64,000 nucleotides of DNA from Narthecium ossifragum (taxonomy: Eukaryota; Streptophyta; Magnoliopsida; Dioscoreales; Nartheciaceae). The notes beneath the pieces are model-generated. The model saw only the letters and a program-made list of their open reading frames with translations. It had not been told where the DNA came from and searched no databases. Position numbers and translations under genes: made by a program. Below, piece by piece: positions 59,401 through 64,000 of the stretch (the first letter of the stretch is position 1; each line of letters begins with the position of its first letter). The stretch lies in the NCBI GenBank assembly GCA_963920575.1, contig OY986969.1, forward strand, positions 6,334,001 through 6,398,000, given 5' to 3'.

Positions 59401-61576
59401 AAATGTTTCGATATTTGCTAGTCAGGAGCTTGTTATAGTGGTTGCTGAGCAATGCCTTTTATGTTCTCTTTTCAGGTATGAAGATTCAGTGGGGCTACTG
59501 AAGACGCTGCTGAGCAGAATTACTTCTGATAGTAGGCGGGGGCATTGGACGCTGAGGCTCTCTGTTGACTTGGAGCATTTGGATCGTCTCAATGAGAGCC
59601 TTTCAGTTGCAGAAGCAGGGGTAGTGGATCCTTGGGTTCGTGCTGGTTCAAGAATTGCACTCCAAAGGCGTGTCTTACGTTTAGGTAAACCACCGCGACG
59701 GTGGAAGCCTTCAAGTTTTGCGATTTCTATCAAGAGAAAGATAAAAGAAGTGAGTGCTTGTGCTTATTCCTGAAGTCTGAAGTCTCGATAAGCTTCTTAG
59801 AACGATGAGAAATTTCAACTGTCTTATTGCTATTGACAACAAAGTTTAACTAAATTGTTTGACATATTAGCTTGCATTTGTGTGTCCACTTGGGTTATCT
59901 TTTGCAACTGTAATACTAAAGAAATATATGAATATGATTTATTCGTAACTATCATCCTAACATTACATGTATGTAGTCTATATTGACATAAATATCCATT
60001 TTGCCAATGTAGCAATAACATGTTGCATTTTTTCCTTTCCAGTTAAAAGCAGCTATCTTCTATTTTAAGCATGCTATGCTTATTTAGGTGATTTCACAAA
60101 TGAAAATTCATAATAACTTAGTAAAATTTCCAGCAGCATGTGGTTAACATCAATTGCATATTTAGTTTGTGACACATTTACTGTTAGCTTTTATGCTTAT
60201 ATAATTACAAGAGTATAACCCAACAGGTACTTGTACTATGTTTTGAACAAATTACTAATATCTTGTATTACCCTTTCTCTCACATTCTAACAATCTCCTC
60301 GTTTATGCAGGTAAGCATACATGGAAGGCCTTTGAACTGTGAAACAGGAGCAAGGAGTTTATTCTATGGTTATGATGGTGATCTATGCGGGGTTGAGCAG
60401 CTAGCCCTGCAGTTTTATGCCGGGGATGGTGGTGGTTGGCAAGGTGTACATTCCGAGACTGGTATTTGGACGACATTGTTTGGGCTTCTAATGTGGGATG
60501 TTATATTCGCTGATGTGCCAAATGTGTTCAGGTCCAAATTTCAGGTATATAAATTAGATAACCCTGAATGTTCGGTGGCGTTGTCATTAAGTTATTTTTG
60601 TTGGTCAAGCTCATAAACCCCATATATGCACTGTAGGAATGCAAATGGGTCAACCTATTGGCAATTTCTGTGTGTCACACACATACTCATGCTTTTGCAT
60701 GTGGTTTGCAGACATGTTCACCTCTGAAATGTTGGTTTCTGTTATCATAGATATCAGCCTTAGTCTGTGGGCGGTGTCCCAATATGGCTAATGGCCTTTC
60801 CTTTCAGCATGATATGGACGATACATCACTATGAATTGCTAGAAAACATCTCATTTGTCACGGGTCAAGAGCCCATGTATTACATTCCTCTTTGTTGAAT
60901 AATTTGCACTTCCCGGGCATCTATATCTAGCTAGTTACTCAAAGCTTAGTGCTCCATATTGTCTTATTTTGTCAGGAACTGATCAGGTAGCCCTCACCTT
61001 CATGCATATCAATGTCATAAAGAAGCTAAAATTAGTTGTGCTGTAGTTAATTGCAATCATGACTTTACATTAGGTCCTTGTTTCCTTTTTATTTAATGTT
61101 ATATCTTTTCTTTGGGCGCGCAGATGGCTCCACTGGACCTTGATACTGATGATTTTTACATTGCAAGAAAAAGTCTCATAGAATCTCACCTGTTGAAAAT
61201 TTATGAAGGCATGGGTGAGGAGATCCTCATTGCTTCATGGGAATTACATATGGGGACAGCTTGCCGGGGTGTCAATTGGGAGAGACATACTTTATCCGAC
61301 CTACGAGTTGCTGTTTCATGCATTGGAGGCCGTCTTTTGACTTCTGTTTTCCGCAATCTGGCACTTGATTACAGAAATTGGTGCAGTGGGATGCCCGATT
61401 TGTTATTATGGCGGTTCAACGACGGAGACAAGGATAGGGGCGAAGCCAAGTTGGTGGAAGTAAAAGGTCCAAGGGATCGGCTCTCAGAACAGCAGCGTGC
61501 GTGGATGCTGCTTCTCATGGACTGCGGCTTTGATACTGAGGTGTGCAAAGTGACTCCAGTTTCAAAATGCCGATAA
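47431..61576 (+). CDS. FAN1: FAN1-type structure-specific nuclease
   Basis: Fourteen exons join in phase at GT-AG borders: 47431-47743, 50226-50722, 50798-50902, 52138-52402, 52487-52549, 54170-54244, 54326-54447, 57349-57419, 57539-57626, 58283-58423, 58503-58729, 59476-59749, 60311-60544 and 61124-61576. They encode about 975 aa, close to other plant FAN1 proteins. N-terminus MVILSGRESL; UBZ4 zinc finger C86, C89, H103, C107; HIRAN-like region about 228-305; helical region with RLFFLNGEQDLSAFLLVDLG; C-terminal VRR-NUC nuclease with D917 in GMPDLLLWR and E937-V-K939 in LVEVKGPRDR. FAN1 acts in the nucleus as a 5' flap endonuclease and exonuclease in DNA crosslink repair; the UBZ finger is known to bind ubiquitin. 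No stop or missing catalytic residue was found. Confidence 0.95.
48719..49262. mobile_element. MITE-like insertion in FAN1 intron 1
   Basis: The left end reads GAAGCACGGGCATGGACACG and the right end GTGTCCATGCTTC, an inverted terminal repeat of about 13-16 bp. The interior has GACACG/CGTGTC words and no coding sequence. The target duplication is unclear. Confidence 0.5.
49340..49900. repeat. Two small repeat clusters in FAN1 intron 1
   Basis: At 49346-49495 a unit near CTTTGTAGGCCTCCTATGAGA occurs three times. At 49755 a 73-bp unit (GAAGATTATAATGCAGTTC...ACAAGCTTG) is repeated at 49828. Both are degenerate tandem duplications. Confidence 0.7.
52525..52920 (+). repeat. 193-bp tandem duplication spanning the FAN1 exon 5 donor
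   Basis: The segment covering the last part of exon 5, its donor (CTCGGAAAG|GTTGC) and about 150 bp of intron repeats from about 52718, 193 bp downstream. The second copy keeps CTCGGAAAGGTTGC, TTAGTTCT, ATGAACCAAAAA and TTTGCAAGGTGTATACC. It supplies a second donor-like site inside the intron. Confidence 0.85.
58796..59110 (-). other. Antisense GC-rich ORF in FAN1 intron 11, origin unknown
   Basis: On the minus strand an ATG at 59059 opens an 87-codon frame, serine/proline/leucine-rich, ending SMQWVGMAAAGGTVILGV. The segment is richer in G and C than the rest of the intron and ends abruptly near 58796. It may be a captured 5' gene fragment. I do not recognise the source. Confidence 0.3.
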
Positions 61577-61815
61577 TACCTTCATTCTATGTTTTTTTTT
61601 AATACTATTCACTCATTAGTTTGATTCTTCTCTTAAGGGCAACTGCAACACTCTGAATCAGCTAAAGCTGAAAAAGAGAACCTTTAACTGAACTTGTAAT
61701 GTTGCATGCACTTAGATATAAGTATTGTTTAGATGAGGGCAGGTTTGTAATGAGTGGATTATTTGTTTGAAACTGCTGGTTGAATTTTTAGAATTATGAA
61801 ACGTGGAGAAACAAC

Positions 61816-61858
<43 letters not shown>

Positions 61859-62690
61859 AATCCAGCTATCTAATTTATCTAATCTAATCTAATCTATCTA
61901 TCTAATCTAACTTTATATAAGACAGGGTTTTGGTATATCTGACGGTCCATAAGATGCTAGAAGAGTTTTATCTAGCGGTCAAGAAACACCCTCATCATAT
62001 GAGTTTAGTTATTCTTAAAATACGGTTATTTTTGTCCTGAGAGATTGTGGTGGTGGTTATTACGTTTTTTTTTTTTTTTTCTTTAATCCAAGTAAGCTTT
62101 GTTTGTTCCTTGATATGATTGTACATTACAATCTTATTATTTTAGACATGTCATTATCCTCTTGGCATGCAGAAGGTTGCGGCATCCGCATAAAGACGGA
62201 GATGTTACATTTTTTTCATTAAAATATATAAATCGTGGATTAATCATGACCAATCAATAAAACCGTGTCAGGGGCACAGGAAATCCACTAGTATATATAT
62301 ATAGCGCTGATTTGTGTACATGCTGATGTGGCATGTGCATTACATATGCCCAAATCAGTAGTGGACTATTGATTCTTGCATATAGTCCATCAACCAACTG
62401 GTAGGTAGTGAGCTACTAATTCATTGATCTATTCCATCGGTAGATCACTATCGATGGATTAGATGGAAGAATCGGTGGTGGACTACTGATTCGATGGCAT
62501 GTGCATTACACATGTCAAATGTCAATGTAGACAACTTTATTATTATCAGCAGCAAACCAGTTCTCTGTCTCTTAGATAAAGAACCAGCGTGTGGACCGTT
62601 TGATGGGGATCGGATGGTCCACATATGCTCAACCTGCTTAAGACCCCCCCATCCAACTGTGGACCAGTCTCTCCCGTGCCTTAGACGACT
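61577..62690. other. FAN1 3' flank, AT-rich
   Basis: The FAN1 3' UTR starts at 61577; its end was not determined. An (AT)n tract lies at about 61820-61855, followed by AATCTA repeats and a T run at about 62065-62080. A cluster of GTGGACTACTGATTC-like repeats lies at about 62360-62500. No gene is seen. Confidence 0.5.
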
Positions 62691-62699
62691 CCACACTCG

Positions 62700-63136
62700 T
62701 CCCAGCCTCCCTCGCCCGCGGCGGCCTCCCTCGCGCCGGCCTCCTTGGCCACGGCCTCCCTCGCGTCGGCCTACCTCACCATGGCCTCCCTCGCACCAGC
62801 CTCCCTTGCGTCGGCCTCCCTCGACCTCGCCCGTTCCCGTCCACCGTCAACCTCGCCCGTCCCGGCCTCCATAACCCATTTCCTCTTACATTTCTCCACT
62901 TCTTCATGTGTGAATACAACCTTATCTTTACATAGAGCTTTTAGTTTCTCCTTCTCCTGATCACTGATGCAGGGAGATTTCTGTTTAACGTTCTGCGTGA
63001 GTCGTGCCCATGTCCGACCACCACTACCCACCGGAGTAAACTCCCATGTGTCTATGTCGGATGGTCTCACGGCCTTGGAGCTCGCTGCCCTACCATTTCC
63101 TGGATCTTCACCACCTTCGTTCACTCTTCTCTCCAT
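62700..63136 (-). other. Unrecognised ORF with a degenerate repeat tail
   Basis: On the minus strand an ATG at 63136 opens a charged frame of 121 codons (TWEFTPVGSGGRTWARLTQ, then EKEKLKALCKDKVVFTHEEVE, then DAREAGAREA repeats). The 62700-62840 part is a tandem GGCCTCCCTCGCGYC-like repeat that encodes the DAREAGAREA tail. It could be the first exon of an unknown gene or a captured fragment. No family was recognised. Confidence 0.35.
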
Positions 63137-64000
63137 CGTCTTAGAGTAGACTTGATCTTGAGTACCTTCAGTAAGAAAGCACAGTTCAACCTATTGCGAA
63201 TCCAAGAATTAATAATACGTATCTCCAAGGATAGTCACAAAGATTTTAAAACTCTGTTTGAACATGCGTTGTGTTCTTACTGAAAGCAGAGGGTGCTCTG
63301 GTTTTTGTCCTGAGAAAAACTATTATATGATAGAGAAACAATGACATGTGTGTGGCTTACAAATTCTACAGATATAGAAAAGGCCACAGTTTTCACATTC
63401 CACCTTTTTTTATGTGGAAAAATTTCCCGAGAACTAAATTAATTTGGTCTTAATCTAAGGCAAGAGTATTTTCACACCAACTTTTCTTTGGAGAAAAGGC
63501 AACATACATAGCAAGAATTTTTTGCCAAATTGGACCCCCAGTGTCCAGATTTGGCACATTCAGACCCCCCCTCGTGTTTCTTTGCAACAGAGGATCCCAA
63601 ATCTTTGAAATCCCATTTTTACCCCTCCCTCCCATGCCATGAATCACCATGCCATACATGCATATGCATCCCGTATCCCTCATCATTACTGCATTTAATG
63701 CATGCTTTGCTTAAAACAAGAAAACCCTCCCGTCGCATTAAATGCGACGGGATGTGTCTTCTTCCCCAACCGTCTTCCTCCCTCCCGCCGGGCATGGGTC
63801 CTCCGGCAATCTTCCCTTCTCCCTCTTCTCTCTCCACTACCTCCTCTTCTCTTCATCCTCTCCACTCTTCTCAATTATTCGTTCATATCCCCTCCCTTTC
63901 CACTGCCTCCACTTGTCTACCTTATCCAACATAGTTCACCGGAGAAGGGTCCCCACACATGCAAGGCGATGAGAACCATGTCCAAGCGGAGACGAAGAAT
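63137..64000. other. Terminal stretch, no supported gene
   Basis: AT-rich to 63500, then CT-rich. A perfect hairpin, CCCGTCGCATT and its complement around one base, lies at 63729-63751. ATGs at 63969 and 63978 are followed by basic codons (MSKRRRR) up to the window end. With the CT-rich leader before them they could open a plus-strand gene outside the window. This is only a possibility. Confidence 0.35.

Noticed and set aside
63530..63934. 134-codon plus-strand frame near the window end
   Set aside because: Proline/serine-rich translation of CT-rich sequence, with no domain and no splice evidence.

Overview
The window is nuclear DNA of a flowering plant. The evidence is GT-AG introns, two plant host genes, Athila-type Ty3 retrotransposon sequence, Mutator-like elements (MULEs) carrying plant mobile domain (PMD) genes, and hAT relics. 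I cannot name the species. Coordinates and phases were worked out by hand; protein families were recognised from memory without database searches.

Region 1, about 1-21,300, is nested transposon sequence. An Athila-like element lies on the minus strand: partial 3' LTR (1-1147), env-like ORF1 (1824-5392) and RT/RNase H/integrase (6447-9707), with gag and protease missing. A 2,235-bp solo LTR with a perfect 5-bp target duplication sits inside ORF1. Related LTR copies or fragments occur at 9720-11615, 11616-11960, 13201-15386 and 15449-18794. The last two are inserted into one arm of a large inverted repeat (11961 to about 19590). Many of these promoters carry arrays of the palindrome GATCGATC in pairs about 21 bp apart, just upstream of a TATA box. 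An ACCCG-rich hAT-like MITE closes the region.

Region 2, 21,867-28,980, is an intact minus-strand gene of nine coding exons for a conserved WD40 protein of about 445 aa.

Region 3, 29,646-43,836, holds two MULEs. MULE-1 (29646-35774) has a decayed transposase fused to an OTU domain on the plus strand, and a convergent PMD gene broken only by a 2-bp slip. MULE-2 (about 37869-43836) has a decayed PB1-like/MuDR transposase running directly into a PMD gene. Each has its own subterminal array of short palindromes. A hAT relic (36595-37277) lies between them.

Region 4, 47,431-61,576, is an intact plus-strand gene of 14 coding exons for FAN1, a DNA-repair nuclease (about 975 aa). Its introns hold small repeats. 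The end of the window is AT-rich sequence plus one unrecognised minus-strand ORF.

The two host genes are divergent, their start codons separated by about 18.4 kb of transposon-rich DNA. Nothing suggests that they work together. The transposon genes are mostly broken by in-frame stop codons rather than frameshifts.
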